Assembly (NCBI GenBank): GCA_023702235.1
Contig: JAMQCR010000001.1
Span: 372,001-436,000 of the forward strand
DNA length: 64,000 bases
DNA from: Neobacillus pocheonensis
GTDB lineage: Bacteria > Bacillota > Bacilli > Bacillales > Cytobacillaceae
Direction of reading: 5' to 3'
Shown: piece after piece, positions 20,989 to 30,511 of the stretch
Position numbering within the stretch: position 1 is the stretch's first letter
Layout of the letters: every line of letters begins with the position of its first letter
Program-made: the position numbers and the translations under genes
Notes under the pieces: model-generated
What the model saw: only the letters and a program-made list of their open reading frames with translations
The model's database searches: none
What the model was told of the DNA's origin: nothing

Positions 20989-22132
20989 ATGATTTATTTT
21001 GATAATAGTGCAACAACAAAACCATATAAAGAGGTTTTAGATTCTTTTGTAACGGTAGCGGCTGAATATTTTGGCAACCCCTCCTCACTTCATGGGTTAG
21101 GAGGACAAGCAGAAAAGCTTCTTTTGCAGGCGAGGATACAGGTGGCCAAATCTACTAGCCGTAAAACCTTCGGAGATATATTTTACTTCTGGTGGCACGG
21201 AAAGTAATAATTTAGCGATAAAGGGTACGGCCTTATTACACAAAAATAAGGGGCGTCATATAATCACAACGGGCGTCGAGCATGCATCCGTGAGTGCTAC
21301 GATGGAGCAGCTCAAACGGAATGGCTTTGAAATAACCTATCTATTCGTTGATGCGGATGGAAGAGTCAGCGTAGAAGAGGTCGAAAAAGCGATTAGAAAG
21401 GATACGATTTTAATCTCGATTATGCACGTGAATAATGAAGTCGGAACGATTCAACCTATTAAAGAAATTGGTGAAATATTAAAAAAATATCCATCCATAT
21501 TATTCCATGTGGACGGAGTGCAAGGTATTGGAAAAATTCCACTTCATTTGCAAGAAAGCAAGATTGACCTATATTCTATTTCTGGGCATAAATTTCATGG
21601 ATTAAAAGGGACTGGAGCTCTTTATATCCGTGAAGGTACAAGAATCGCTCCCTTATTAACCGGTGGAAATCAGGAGTGGAAAATGCGAAGTGGTACGGAA
21701 AATGTAGCTGGAGCAGTAGCAATGGCAAAGGCGCTCCGAATAACGCTTACGAAAAGTGAGTCAGGCACCGAAAGAATGAAAAAAATTCAACGAATCCTAA
21801 AAACAAAACTTAGTTTGATGGAAGAAATTCAAATTCATACACCAATTGAAAATGCTGCACCCCATATTTTAAACTTTTCAATTAAAGGAATGAAATCTGA
21901 AGTTTTCATTCATGCTCTTGAGGAAAAAGGAATTTATGTATCGACGACAAGTGCCTGTTCTTCAAAGAAGAAAACATCAAGTAAGACTCTTTTAGCTATG
22001 GGTGTTCCTAATGCTTTAGCTGAAAGTGCCATCAGAATAAGCCTATCATTTGAAAATACGGAGGTTGAAGCAAATGCCGTTATTATAGCTATTGAAGAAA
22101 CCGTTAAACAATTAAGAAAGGTAATGAACTAA
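20989..22132 (+). CDS. nifZ: Cysteine desulfurase, NifZ/IscS type (one frame break)
   Basis: PLP enzyme supplying persulfide sulfur to ThiI for 4-thiouridine in tRNA. The start is MIYFDNSATTKPY at ATG 20989 (site GGGGAAGACC). The PLP lysine lies in SGHKFHGLKG and the catalytic cysteine in STTSACSSKKK. A break near 21150, just after GTGGCC, has one extra A or T (AAATCTACTAG for AATCTACTAG); repair restores LLAVKPSEIYFTSGGTESNN and a length of 380 residues. It abuts thiI directly, stop then ATG, as in B. subtilis nifZ-thiI. Confidence 0.93.
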
Positions 22133-23337
22133 ATGAAATATGATCGCATACTGATTCGCTATGGAGAAATCTCTACAAAAGGCAGAAACCGTAATAAATT
22201 TGTAGAGAAGCTAAGAAAAAGCATTAAATGGGCTCTGGCTTCCTATCCAAAAATAAAAATGGAAGTAAGTCGGGATCGAATGTACGTTTTATTGAATGGT
22301 GAAAATGGTAAAGAAATCATCGAGGAATTGAAGAAAATATTTGGGATTCAGTCATTTAGCCCTGCAATTAAAGTTAGTAGGGACCTATTAGAAATGAAAA
22401 ATGCAGCTCTCGAATTAGTTGGTGGCCTTTACAAAGAAGGCAAACTTTCAAAATAACAGCGAAAAGGTCTGATAAAACATTTGAACTTGATACGGATGAA
22501 ATCAATCAAGCCTTTGGTGCGCATCTTCTAAAAAACATTCCAGGGATTAAAGTAGATGTGAAAAATCCTGATATTAATTTACGAATTGAGGTCAGACAAG
22601 AAGCGGTATATTTATCTTGTGAAACCATTCTAGGTGCCGGTGGACTTCCTATTGGGTCAGGGGGAAAAGCCATGCTCATGCTTTCAGGTGGAATCGACAG
22701 TCCTGTGGCGGGGTATATGGCCATGAAAAGAGGAATAGAAATTGAAGCTGTTCATTTTTTCAGTCCTCCCTTTACGAGCGAAAGGTCAAAAGAAAAAGTA
22801 ATCGATTTGACAAAAAAGCTTTCTGAAATCTATGGTTCCATGACCCTTCATATTGTCCCATTTACAGATATTCAGCAGGCTGTACGAAAGCAGGTTCCGG
22901 AAAATTATTCGATGACGACAACAAGAAGAGTCATGCTTAGAATCACCGATGAAATTAGAAGAAAACAAGAAGGGCTGGCAATTATTACCGGTGAGAGTCT
23001 TGGTCAGGTAGCAAGCCAGACCTTAGAAAGTATGTATGCGATTAATGATGTAACCAATACCCCTGTTTTAAGACCTTTGATTACGATGGATAAAACAGAT
23101 ATAATAAAAATAGCGAAAGAAATTGATACTCATGATATTTCGATTAGACCATTTGAAGATTGTTGCACTATCTTTGTTCCGGCATCTCCAAAGACAAAAC
23201 CGCGAAGAGAGAAAGTGCGATTTTACGAAAGCTTCTTTGATTTTGAATCATTGATTCAAGAAGCCATTGAAGGGGTCGAAACCATTTATATTAAACCAGA
23301 AAATATTCAACAAAATGACTTTAAAGAATTATTTTAG
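22133..23337 (+). CDS. thiI: tRNA 4-thiouridine synthase ThiI (one frameshift)
   Basis: Adenylates U8 of tRNA and inserts sulfur delivered by the desulfurase encoded just upstream. N-terminal ferredoxin-like and THUMP domains (residues 1-165) precede the PP-loop ATPase domain with MLSGGIDSPVAGYM. As in other Bacillus ThiI, there is no C-terminal rhodanese domain. A break at about 22443 (GAAGGCAAACTTT for GAAGGCAAAACTTT) lacks one A; repair gives KTFKITAKRSDKTF and 401 residues, the B. subtilis length. The ATG immediately follows the upstream stop codon. Confidence 0.94.
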
Positions 23338-23378
23338 TAAATATTAAATTTTTGTGAACAATTACCAATTTATTATTG

Positions 23379-23408
23379 GAATGAACCTTGTGAGTTCTAC
23401 ACATTCTA
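23379..23408 (+). promoter_or_regulatory. Sigma-G promoter of sspA
   Basis: GAATG (23379-23383) and CATTCTA (23402-23408) are separated by 18 bp, matching the sigma-G consensus GHATR, 17-18 bp, CATWHTA at every position. Directly upstream of a SASP gene, whose forespore expression is expected. Confidence 0.82.
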
Positions 23409-23432
23409 TACTCACAAGGAGGTGATTATCAC

Positions 23433-23639
23433 ATGGCTAGCAACAACTCTAATCAATTACTAGTTCCAGGTGTTGAACAAGCTCTTGACCAAATGAAATA
23501 CGAAATAGCTTCTGAATTTGGTGTACAACTTGGCGGCGACACTACTTCACGTGCTAACGGTTCTGTTGGTGGTGAAATTACAAAGCGTTTAGTCGCAATG
23601 GCTGAGTCTCAATTAGGCGGCAGCGGATTTTCTCGATAA
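23433..23639 (+). CDS. sspA: Alpha/beta-type small acid-soluble spore protein
   Basis: 68-residue DNA-binding spore protein that coats and protects forespore DNA. Both conserved regions are present: the GPR protease cleavage segment [11 protein letters not shown] (residues about 29-39) and the C-terminal [18 protein letters not shown]. The start ATG follows AAGGAGGTGATT. A sigma-G promoter precedes it and a terminator follows, so it is a single-gene unit. Confidence 0.97.
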   Translation: MASNNSNQLLVPGVEQALDQMKYEIASEFGVQLGGDTTSRANGSVGGEITKRLVAMAESQLGGSGFSR

Positions 23640-23660
23640 AAAGTAAATAATATGGCTACA

Positions 23661-23692
23661 GAGAGCGGGAGCAATCCCGCTCTCTTTTATTT
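23661..23692 (+). terminator. sspA terminator
   Basis: GAGAGCGGGA / TCCCGCTCTC stem with a short loop followed by TTTTATTT. Confidence 0.88.
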
Positions 23693-23778
23693 CGTGTGAA
23701 TAATAATTTATAATTTTTAAATAATTTTGTATAATGAATTTGTGGGATATTAACGCTGGAATATCAGGGGGAGAAACA

Positions 23779-25365
23779 ATGAAGAGAGAAGATTTAATTG
23801 CGCCAGAAAAGTATAACCTTGTTTCTGAAGTAGAGCGTTTTGCTAAAGACCCGAACAAATTTGCACTAAAGTGGGAAAATGAATTAGGGGAAACCGAGCA
23901 GGCTACATACGAGCAATTATTGAAAAAAGTAAACCAAGCAGGAAATGTTTTTGTTCAGAACGGTTTGAAAAAGGGTGACGTTGTTCTTGTCATTGTTCCA
24001 CGACTTATTGAAGCCTATGTTGTATACTTGGCAGCATTAAAAGCGGGTATGGTCGTAATTCCAAGTTCGGAAATGTTAAGGGAAAAGGATCTCCAATACA
24101 GGATTTCACATGGAGATGTAAAAGCTGTAGTAAGTTACTATCCATATGCTGACCAATTTAAACAAATTAGTGAAACCCAACCACTCGTTAAATTTACTAT
24201 CGGGGGGAAGGAAGAAGGCTGGATCCTTTTGGACGAGGAAATGAGTAAGTCTTCCGAAGACTTCCCATTGGCTGAAACTCTTAGAGATGATATGGCGTTT
24301 TTATCCTATACATCTGGAACAACTGGAAATCCAAAAGGTGTTGTCCATACACATGGATGGGCTTTTGCCCATTTAAAAACGGCAGCGCCAAAATGGCTTT
24401 GTATAGAAGAAAACGATACTGTTTGGGCAACCGCAGGACCTGGATGGCAAAAATGGATATGGAGTCCGTTCCTATCAGTACTAGGGTCAGGGGCTACTGG
24501 ATTCGTATATAACGGAAAATACGAACCGAAAAAGTACTTAAGTCTTTTGCAAAAATATGATGTAAATGTTCTCTGCTGTACGCCAACTGAATATCGGTTA
24601 ATGGCAAAAGTAGATAATTTAAATGAATATCAATTACCAAAGCTTCATAATGCTGTCTCTGCGGGCGAACCGCTTAATCGTGAGGTAATTGAAATATTCA
24701 GAAAATACTTTAATGTGGATGTCCGTGACGGCTATGGCCAAACGGAAAATACCTTACTTGTTGGCGTGACAAAAGGAATGGAGTTGAAACCTGGTTCAAT
24801 GGGTAAACCAACACCAGGAAATAGAGTGGAAATCATTAATGAGGAAGGTGAAGTTTGTCCAGTAGGAGAAGTTGGCGATATTGCAGTACATATTGAAACA
24901 CCTGCCTTATTCAAAAATTACTACAAAGATCCGGAAAGAACAGCCATGCAATTCCGCGGTGATTATTATGTAACCGGTGACAAAGCGAAAATGGACGAAG
25001 AAGGCTATTTCTGGTTTGAAGGTCGTAGTGATGATATTATCATCAGTTCGGGCTATACAATTGGACCTTTTGAAGTAGAGGATGCACTAGTCAAACATCC
25101 ATACGTAAAGGAATGTGCAGTAGTAGCAAGTCCTGATGAGATTCGTGGCTTAATTGTTAAAGCGTTTATTGTGTTACAAGATGACGTAGATTCGACTAAG
25201 CCGGAATTAACAAAAATACTTCAAGAGCATGTTAAAACCTTGACTGCACCATATAAGTATCCACGAAAAATTGAATATTTATCAGAGCTTCCGAAGACAA
25301 CTTCCGGAAAGATTCGCCGGATTGAACTTCGTCAAAAAGAATTTGAAGCAGTAAAGCAAAATTAA
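23779..25365 (+). CDS. ytcI: Acyl-CoA synthetase (AMP-forming), YtcI-like
   Basis: 528-residue adenylate-forming acyl-CoA ligase. Start MKREDLIAPEKYNLV at ATG 23779 is set by GGGGGAG; an upstream in-frame ATG at 23734 lacks a ribosome site and lies next to a TATAAT-type -10 (about 23730). Core motifs: YTSGTTGNPKGVVH, GYGQTENTLL, YYVTGDKA and the C-terminal catalytic PKTTSGKIRR. The preferred acid cannot be read from sequence; family relatives act on acetate, propionate or medium-chain acids. It is followed by an inverted repeat overlapping the rarD ribosome site rather than a clear terminator. Confidence 0.88.
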   Translation: MKREDLIAPEKYNLVSEVERFAKDPNKFALKWENELGETEQATYEQLLKKVNQAGNVFVQNGLKKGDVVLVIVPRLIEAYVVYLAALKAGMVVIPSSEMLREKDLQYRISHGDVKAVVSYYPYADQFKQISETQPLVKFTIGGKEEGWILLDEEMSKSSEDFPLAETLRDDMAFLSYTSGTTGNPKGVVHTHGWAFAHLKTAAPKWLCIEENDTVWATAGPGWQKWIWSPFLSVLGSGATGFVYNGKYEPKKYLSLLQKYDVNVLCCTPTEYRLMAKVDNLNEYQLPKLHNAVSAGEPLNREVIEIFRKYFNVDVRDGYGQTENTLLVGVTKGMELKPGSMGKPTPGNRVEIINEEGEVCPVGEVGDIAVHIETPALFKNYYKDPERTAMQFRGDYYVTGDKAKMDEEGYFWFEGRSDDIIISSGYTIGPFEVEDALVKHPYVKECAVVASPDEIRGLIVKAFIVLQDDVDSTKPELTKILQEHVKTLTAPYKYPRKIEYLSELPKTTSGKIRRIELRQKEFEAVKQN

Positions 25366-25370
25366 AAAAG

Positions 25371-25433
25371 TCCCCTATTCGGGAAGTTTCACGATATAAT
25401 TAATAATATTTCGAAACTAGAAAGAATAGGGGA
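25371..25433 (+). promoter_or_regulatory. Two-tier inverted repeat enclosing the rarD ribosome-binding site
   Basis: Outer arms TCCCCTATTC (25371-25380) and GAATAGGGGA (25424-25433) are fully complementary; inner arms AGTTTC (25385-25390) and GAAACT (25413-25418) also pair. The right outer arm contains GGGGA, the Shine-Dalgarno sequence of rarD. There is no T tract, so it is not an ordinary terminator. Confidence 0.65.
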
Positions 25434-25443
25434 TTAAAAAAAT

Positions 25444-26375
25444 ATGAATAAAAACGAAACAAAAATGGGGGTTATTCATGCAGGCATTTCCTATATTTTA
25501 TGGGGATTATTGCCGATATACTGGAAGCTTTTGGGCGATGTAAATGCCAAGGAAATCCTTGCTAATCGTGTCTTTTGGTCATTTATTTTTATGACGGTGA
25601 TTCTTTTGTTAACGAAAAAGTGGAGCCTTTTTCTTCTAACGATAAAAGGATTTGCCCAGAGTAAAAAGCAGATGTATGCATTAATTCTTGCCTCTTTATT
25701 GATAAGTGTGAATTGGTTTGTTTATATTTGGGCAGTTAATAGTGGTCATATGATTGACGCTAGTCTTGGATATTATATTAATCCTCTTGTTAGTATTATA
25801 TTGGGAATGCTGGTATTAAAAGAAAAATTAACGGTTTACCAATATGTCTCCTTCGTGCTGGCAGCGATTGGTGTATTGATTATTTCCATTTCCCACGGTC
25901 AATTCCCATGGATTGCAATTATTTTAGCGTTATCATTTGGCTTATACGGTTTAGCCAAAAACTTATAAACGTAGATTCTTCCGTCGGATTGACATTAGAG
26001 ACTTTGGTGGTAACACCAATTGCTGTAATCTATATGGGATACTTATTTATTAATGGTTCAAGTTCATTTCTAACACAAAGTGCAGGAACCGATTTGTTCT
26101 TAATAGGTGCAGGTGCAGTTACTGCTGTGCCACTTCTTTATTTTGCAAAAGGAGCACAAAAAATCCCTTTATCCTTACTTGGATTCATCCAGTATATTTC
26201 ACCAACTCTGACCTTAATTTTAGGGGTATTCGTCTATAATGAACATTTTTCAAACGTGCAATTACTTTCCTTTATGTTCATATGGTCTGCGTTGACCATC
26301 TACTCCCTATCGAAAACAAAGCTATTACCTGAAAGGGAGTTTAAATGGCGGAGGGAAAAAAGAGCAAGCATGTAA
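25444..26375 (+). CDS. rarD: EamA-family permease RarD (one frameshift)
   Basis: Ten-helix drug/metabolite-transporter-superfamily membrane protein of the RarD type; substrates are not established, chloramphenicol-sensitivity being the original phenotype in other bacteria. Start MNKNETKMGVIHAGI with family motif WGLLPIYWKL. A break at about 25958 (GCCAAAAACTTA for GCCAAAAAACTTA, one missing A) splits the EamA halves; repair gives LYGLAKKLINVDSSVGLT and 310 residues. Its Shine-Dalgarno sequence lies in the arm of an inverted repeat, suggesting translational control. Confidence 0.88.
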
Positions 26376-26382
26376 TCAGGAG

Positions 26383-26418
26383 AAGAGGATGACCTTTCTT
26401 GAAGTCATCCTCTTTTCT
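26383..26418. terminator. Bidirectional terminator, rarD / NAD kinase
   Basis: AAGAGGATGAC / GTCATCCTCTT stem followed by a T-rich tail, between convergent genes. Confidence 0.85.
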
Positions 26419-26421
26419 ATT

Positions 26422-27225
26422 TTATAAAAAGTTTCTCTTCACTTTATCCCAGAAGGAATTATCTTTTAATTTGAGTGTTTTTATTTGTTTATCACTAATT
26501 CTTAATTGGATTTTTTCAACATGACGAATGCTTAATGCTTCATTATCCATACCCATTGTTGGGTGATCGTTGCCTTCAGAGATGACCTTAAGTGTGAGAG
26601 TTCTTTCGCTTCCTAAAATAAAGGATGCGCCAAGTGTTCGGTAACGGTTATTATTTATTGATGCTACCTCACTTACTTGCATACAAGACAGTAATGGATC
26701 AACAACGGAGCCATTCACCGATTTGTTGTATGCAGTGCTGCCTGTTGGCGTTGCGACTATCAAGCCATCGCCACGGAATGTTTCTAAATGAAGCTGATCA
26801 ACAAATACATCAATGACAAGTGTTTTAATAATAGAGGATCTAATACTAAACTCATTTAAACATGGGAATGTACCCTGACCATCGACTGCCACCTCAACTG
26901 TTGGATAGCGTCGAACTTCTATATGTTGATTAGATGTTACAGCCTCAATCATTTTCGATTGATCATCGATTCGGAAATCGCAATACATATTTAGACTATC
27001 GGTTGTTGAAATGCCAGCATAAAGGCAATCATCGCGAAAACCAGTTTTTCGTACTGCCTGTAGAAAAGTCCCGTCATTTCCAATGCTGGCAATAATATTT
27101 GCTTTCCGATAATCATCAACGATTGTAAAGCCATAACGCACTGCCAATTCATAAATTGGATTTGCTTTGCTAAGGATGTCCGCATCCCGTTTGTGGTAAA
27201 AATAAATATTACGCCTTGTTTCCAT
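26422..27225 (-). CDS. ppnKB: NAD kinase (second Bacillus type, NadK2/YtdI)
   Basis: 267-residue ATP-NAD kinase producing NADP. The nucleotide-binding motif reads SIGNDGTFLQAV, a variant of GGDGT seen in the second Bacillus NAD kinase, and the NAD-binding motif is DGLIVATPTGSTAYN. The start ATG at 27225 follows AAAGGAGG. It stands alone between convergent rarD and the divergent ytfI, a location matching B. subtilis ytdI. The upstream 240 bp holds a possible small RNA unit. Confidence 0.9.
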   Translation of the reverse strand: METRRNIYFYHKRDADILSKANPIYELAVRYGFTIVDDYRKANIIASIGNDGTFLQAVRKTGFRDDCLYAGISTTDSLNMYCDFRIDDQSKMIEAVTSNQHIEVRRYPTVEVAVDGQGTFPCLNEFSIRSSIIKTLVIDVFVDQLHLETFRGDGLIVATPTGSTAYNKSVNGSVVDPLLSCMQVSEVASINNNRYRTLGASFILGSERTLTLKVISEGNDHPTMGMDNEALSIRHVEKIQLRISDKQIKTLKLKDNSFWDKVKRNFL

Positions 27226-27255
27226 ATAGTGGCCTCCTTTAATATAACAGACAAA

Positions 27256-27424
27256 TTGGATGTTTTTACCTAAATCGAATTATAATGTTGGTGAAATATG
27301 GAATGACTGATTTAAGTTTAGCATTAATTTGAAGCAATATAGAATAAAAATTTAAAGTTTTGGGTCAAAGTCATTCGTACATTAATAAGCAACCTATCAA
27401 CTAGTTGATAGGTTTATTTTTTTT
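27256..27424 (+). ncRNA. Putative small RNA unit with orphan terminator
   Basis: TTGGAT (27256) and TATAAT (27281) are 19 bp apart; about 110 bp later a perfect 10-bp stem AACCTATCAA-CTAG-TTGATAGGTT (27391-27414) is followed by a T-rich tract. On this strand no gene lies upstream that the terminator could serve, since the neighbour is antiparallel and starts at 27225. A transcript of about 130 nt (27293-27424) is therefore possible. The TATAAT box is part of ATTATAAT and could instead serve the NAD kinase gene on the other strand. Confidence 0.4.
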
Positions 27425-27440
27425 CTAAAGGGCGATACTA
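27412..27440 (+). promoter_or_regulatory. Sigma-F-type promoter of ytfIJ
   Basis: GGCGATACTA at 27431-27440 matches the sigma-F -10 consensus GGNRANAHTR at every position; GTTTA at 27412 matches the -35 but at 14 bp instead of 15-16. ytfJ is a known forespore (sigma-F) gene in B. subtilis. Confidence 0.6.
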
Positions 27441-27465
27441 ATAGGCTGAAAGGTTGTGAACGAAT

Positions 27466-28158
27466 TTGATATGGCTACTTGTCACTCTTACAATCCTACT
27501 GTTCTTATTCATCCTTATCATTTGTACTAAACTGACAATTTCAATAAATTATTATCATCATAATGATAACGATGACTTAAAGATTGAAATTAGGATTTGG
27601 TTTGGATTAATTAAATACAAAATTAACATTCCTTTGATAAAAATTGATGATGATTCTCCTAGTGTTATTGTAAAAAGCCAAGAGCAAAAGGAACAACCTT
27701 CAGACAAAACAACAGATAAAAAGGTTAATCAAATCACACCAAGTGATGTTATAAATTATCTAAAAACTGCAAAAGATTTATTTGAGCATGTTTTTAATTT
27801 GCATGTGGTTATTAGAAAGTTTTTTGGAAAAGTTTCGATAAAACAGTTTGAATGGCATTCGTTGGTTGGGTTAGGCGATGCTGCCTATACAGGTACCTTG
27901 ACTGGAGCAATTTGGGCGATTAAAGAGAGTATCGTAGGAGTGCTTAGTCATTATTTAAAACTAAAAGAAATGCCTAATATTACAGTTACTCCACAATTCC
28001 AAATAGCAATTATTCAAACACAGTTAACATGTATTTTTCAGTTTCGAATCGGGCATGCTATTTTAGCAGGATTAAAAATAATTAAATTCTGGAGGGGCAG
28101 GCGCCCGCATTTTAAAACAAAAACAAATTCTTCAAAGGAAAAAACTAAATCCATTTGA
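27466..28158 (+). CDS. ytfI: YtfI, DUF2953 membrane-associated sporulation-operon protein
   Basis: 230 residues. An N-terminal membrane helix (residues 1-22, IWLLVTLTILLFLFILIICT) precedes a DUF2953 domain with IWFGLIKYKINIP and, near the C terminus, FQFRIGHAILAGLKI. The TTG start is placed by AAAGGTTGTG seven bases upstream; the alternative GTG is out of frame. Function is unknown. It is followed at once by ytfJ and preceded by a sigma-F-type promoter, so forespore expression is likely. Confidence 0.86.
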   Translation: MIWLLVTLTILLFLFILIICTKLTISINYYHHNDNDDLKIEIRIWFGLIKYKINIPLIKIDDDSPSVIVKSQEQKEQPSDKTTDKKVNQITPSDVINYLKTAKDLFEHVFNLHVVIRKFFGKVSIKQFEWHSLVGLGDAAYTGTLTGAIWAIKESIVGVLSHYLKLKEMPNITVTPQFQIAIIQTQLTCIFQFRIGHAILAGLKIIKFWRGRRPHFKTKTNSSKEKTKSI

Positions 28159-28175
28159 ATGAGGAGGAAACAGCC

Positions 28176-28649
28176 ATGTCTGACCACCCAATCCAAGGTT
28201 TGATGACGACTGCAATGGAAAGTTTAAAAGAAATGATTGATGTAAATACAATTATCGGAGACCCTGTTGAAACCCCTGACGGGAGTGTCATTTTGACAGT
28301 TTCAAAGGTTGGGTTTGGATTTGCTGCAGGTGGAAGTGAGTTTAAGCAAGATGGCTCTCAAGCTCCATCACAGAATCAAAGTCAAGGCCAGGGACAAAAT
28401 CAACCGAAGCATCCATTTGGTGGGGGAAGCGGAGGCGGAGTTTCGATCACTCCAATTGCTTTTTTAATTGTTAACTCTCATGGAGTAAAAATGCTGCATT
28501 TAGATGAGAGCACTCATCTTTATGAGAAAATTTTAGAAATGGCTCCACAGGCTGTAGATAAAATTCAACAAATGTTCTCAAAAAAAGATGAAGTCAATCA
28601 AGAAAACCATTCTATAAACCAGCAACCTAAAAATGATCTTGATTTATAA
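28176..28649 (+). CDS. ytfJ: GerW-family sporulation protein YtfJ
   Basis: 157-residue GerW/YtfJ family protein, needed in B. subtilis for efficient L-alanine spore germination. The signature reads DPVETPDGSVILTVSKVGFGFAAGGSEF (residues about 28-56, quoted in part: TVSKVGFGFAAGGSEF), then a Gln/Gly-rich linker and GGGSGGGVSITPIAFLIV. Start ATG 28176 follows GAGGAGGAAA; an upstream in-frame start overlaps ytfI and lacks a site. Co-transcribed with ytfI. Confidence 0.92.
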   Translation: MSDHPIQGLMTTAMESLKEMIDVNTIIGDPVETPDGSVILTVSKVGFGFAAGGSEFKQDGSQAPSQNQSQGQGQNQPKHPFGGGSGGGVSITPIAFLIVNSHGVKMLHLDESTHLYEKILEMAPQAVDKIQQMFSKKDEVNQENHSINQQPKNDLDL

Positions 28650-28657
28650 CAGGACAG

Positions 28658-28694
28658 GTTAATCTTCCAAATATAAGGAAGGTTAACTTTTTTC
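28658..28694 (+). terminator. ytfJ terminator
   Basis: GTTAATCTTCC / GGAAGGTTAAC stem (one wobble) and a following T run. Confidence 0.75.
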
Positions 28695-28716
28695 TTGAAT
28701 TGGGAAGCTAAATCAA

Positions 28717-28745
28717 TTGCAAAAAAGATTCTGAGAAGATATATT
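28717..28745 (+). promoter_or_regulatory. Sigma-A promoter of tpx
   Basis: TTGCAA at 28717 and TATATT at 28740, spacer 17 bp, about 78 bp before the tpx start. Confidence 0.6.
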
Positions 28746-28822
28746 TACACTGTACATATTTGAAGCGAATGCGTTTACTTTTTTCGCTAAAGCTTGGATA
28801 CGACAAAGGAGGATGCAATACA

Positions 28823-29323
28823 ATGGCAAACGTTACATTTGGAGGAAATGCAGTAACACTACTTGGCAATGAAGTAAAGGTAGGAGACAAGGCTCCTCAT
28901 TTTACTGTGCTTGCAAATGATCGATCAGAAGTGACATTAAACGATACATCAGGTCAGGTGCGCTTAATTACATCCGTACCTTCTTTAGATACTGGTGTTT
29001 GTGATGCAGAAACTCGTCGTTTTAACGAAGAAGCTAATAAATTAGGAGATGTGAAAATCCTAACCATTAGCTGTGACCTACCATTTGCACAAAAACGCTG
29101 GTGCGCTGCTGCTGGTATCGAAAATGTTCAAACATTATCCGACCATCGCGACCTTTCATTTGGTGAAGCATTTGGTGTTGCAATGCAAGAACATAGATTA
29201 TTAGCTCGTGCTGTATTTGTTGTTGATTCAACTGACACAGTGACATATGTTGAGTATGTGAGTGAAGCAACCCATCATCCTAACTATGAAGCTGCAATCG
29301 AAGCTGCAAAAAGCGCTAAGTAA
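28823..29323 (+). CDS. tpx: Thiol peroxidase, atypical 2-Cys peroxiredoxin
   Basis: 166-residue peroxiredoxin of the Tpx subfamily, reducing hydroperoxides with thioredoxin. The peroxidatic cysteine is in PSLDTGVCDAETRRF (residue about 60) and the resolving cysteine in QKRWCAAAG (about 94), the Tpx spacing. Start ATG 28823 follows AAAGGAGG. Single gene with its own promoter, next to ytxK-ackA as in B. subtilis. Confidence 0.95.
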   Translation: MANVTFGGNAVTLLGNEVKVGDKAPHFTVLANDRSEVTLNDTSGQVRLITSVPSLDTGVCDAETRRFNEEANKLGDVKILTISCDLPFAQKRWCAAAGIENVQTLSDHRDLSFGEAFGVAMQEHRLLARAVFVVDSTDTVTYVEYVSEATHHPNYEAAIEAAKSAK

Positions 29324-29436
29324 TTTTATGACAATAAAACCTTGTCACTGGCGGGGTCTTTTTCTTGTTTGTGCTTGTATGAATTAAACTAATTCGTTTA
29401 GAATGGATAAGGAAATTTATGATAGGAGTATATAAA

Positions 29437-30420
29437 ATGAAAATTTCTCCAGTTGAACATCTTTTTACAATTTTCAATGAAACAGCCCTAGTATTGCAGG
29501 AAGAATTATTTTGTACCTACCTTGAGGCACTTGCCGAAACAGGTGAGAATTTATTTCAGGGGTCGATTCTTCAGGAAGAATTATCTGAAATCACTGTAAA
29601 AAGATTGAAAAAGCAATACGAAGAAATTCACTTAGAAAAATACACAAATGAAGAAATCCGCAAAGCCTACCAGTTGGTTATTTTAAAAGGGATGAAAGAA
29701 AATGTTCAGCCTAATCATCAAATGACACCCGATTCGGTTGGGATGCTGGTTGGATATTTAGTAGAGAAGTTCATGAAACAACCAGCCTTCCGGTTGCTCG
29801 ATCCTGCGGTAGGAACAGGGAATTTATTAACAACCGTGTTAAATCAATCTCATAAGAAAGTGGATTCAATCGGTGTCGATATTGATGATCTTTTAATAAA
29901 ATTAGCTTATGTTAATGCTAATTTACAGGAACATCCGATTCAACTTTATAATCAGGATAGCCTTGAGCCTTTGTTCATCGATCCTGTTGATGCGGTAATT
30001 GGTGATTTGCCAATTGGATTTTATCCGAATGATATAAGGGCATCGGACTACCAGGTAAAGGTGAGTGTTGGCCATACCTATGCGCATCATTTATTTATTG
30101 AACAAAGTGTTTTACATACCAGGCCAGGAGGATATTTATTCTTCATTATTCCAAATGGATTGTTCGAAAGTGATCAAGTAGCACAGCTCAGGGAATATTT
30201 TAAGGAAAATGTCATTGTTCAAGGCCTTCTTCAATTGCCGACCAGTATGTTTAAAAATAAAAATGCTGCGAAAAGCATTTTGGTTTTACAAAAGAAGGGA
30301 GAAAATGTTCAGCCCCCAAAACAGGCTTTACTTGTGGATTTGCCAACGCTTTCAAATGTAGCTGAAATGGATAAAATGATAACGAAAATTGAAAAATGGT
30401 TTCAGGAAAATAAAGGCTAA
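29437..30420 (+). CDS. ytxK: YtxK, class I SAM-dependent methyltransferase
   Basis: 327-residue protein of the N6-adenine-methylase-like family. The SAM-binding motif I is DPAVGTGNLLTTVL (residues about 125-138) and the catalytic motif IV position reads GDLPIGFY, a variant of (D/N)PP(Y/F). The N-terminal 110 residues form a helical domain. The start ATG 29437 follows ATAGGAGTA. The substrate is unknown. No restriction or specificity genes are near, so a housekeeping role is more likely than restriction-modification. It precedes ackA as in B. subtilis. Confidence 0.88.
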   Translation: MKISPVEHLFTIFNETALVLQEELFCTYLEALAETGENLFQGSILQEELSEITVKRLKKQYEEIHLEKYTNEEIRKAYQLVILKGMKENVQPNHQMTPDSVGMLVGYLVEKFMKQPAFRLLDPAVGTGNLLTTVLNQSHKKVDSIGVDIDDLLIKLAYVNANLQEHPIQLYNQDSLEPLFIDPVDAVIGDLPIGFYPNDIRASDYQVKVSVGHTYAHHLFIEQSVLHTRPGGYLFFIIPNGLFESDQVAQLREYFKENVIVQGLLQLPTSMFKNKNAAKSILVLQKKGENVQPPKQALLVDLPTLSNVAEMDKMITKIEKWFQENKG

Positions 30421-30446
30421 GCCGGTAAGAAATTACCGGTTTTTTA
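30419..30446 (+). terminator. ytxK terminator
   Basis: AAGCCGGTAA-GAAA-TTACCGGTTT hairpin with a T run, overlapping the ytxK stop codon. Confidence 0.88.
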
Positions 30447-30511
30447 TTTTGTTCTTGGTTAAATTCAAGGTATAAAATATTGCGAAATGTTTGAATTGAA
30501 TTACATTTAGA

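Noticed and set aside
29437..30420. ytxK as part of a restriction-modification or defence system
   Set aside because: No endonuclease or specificity subunit is near, and ytxK-ackA is a conserved housekeeping neighbourhood.
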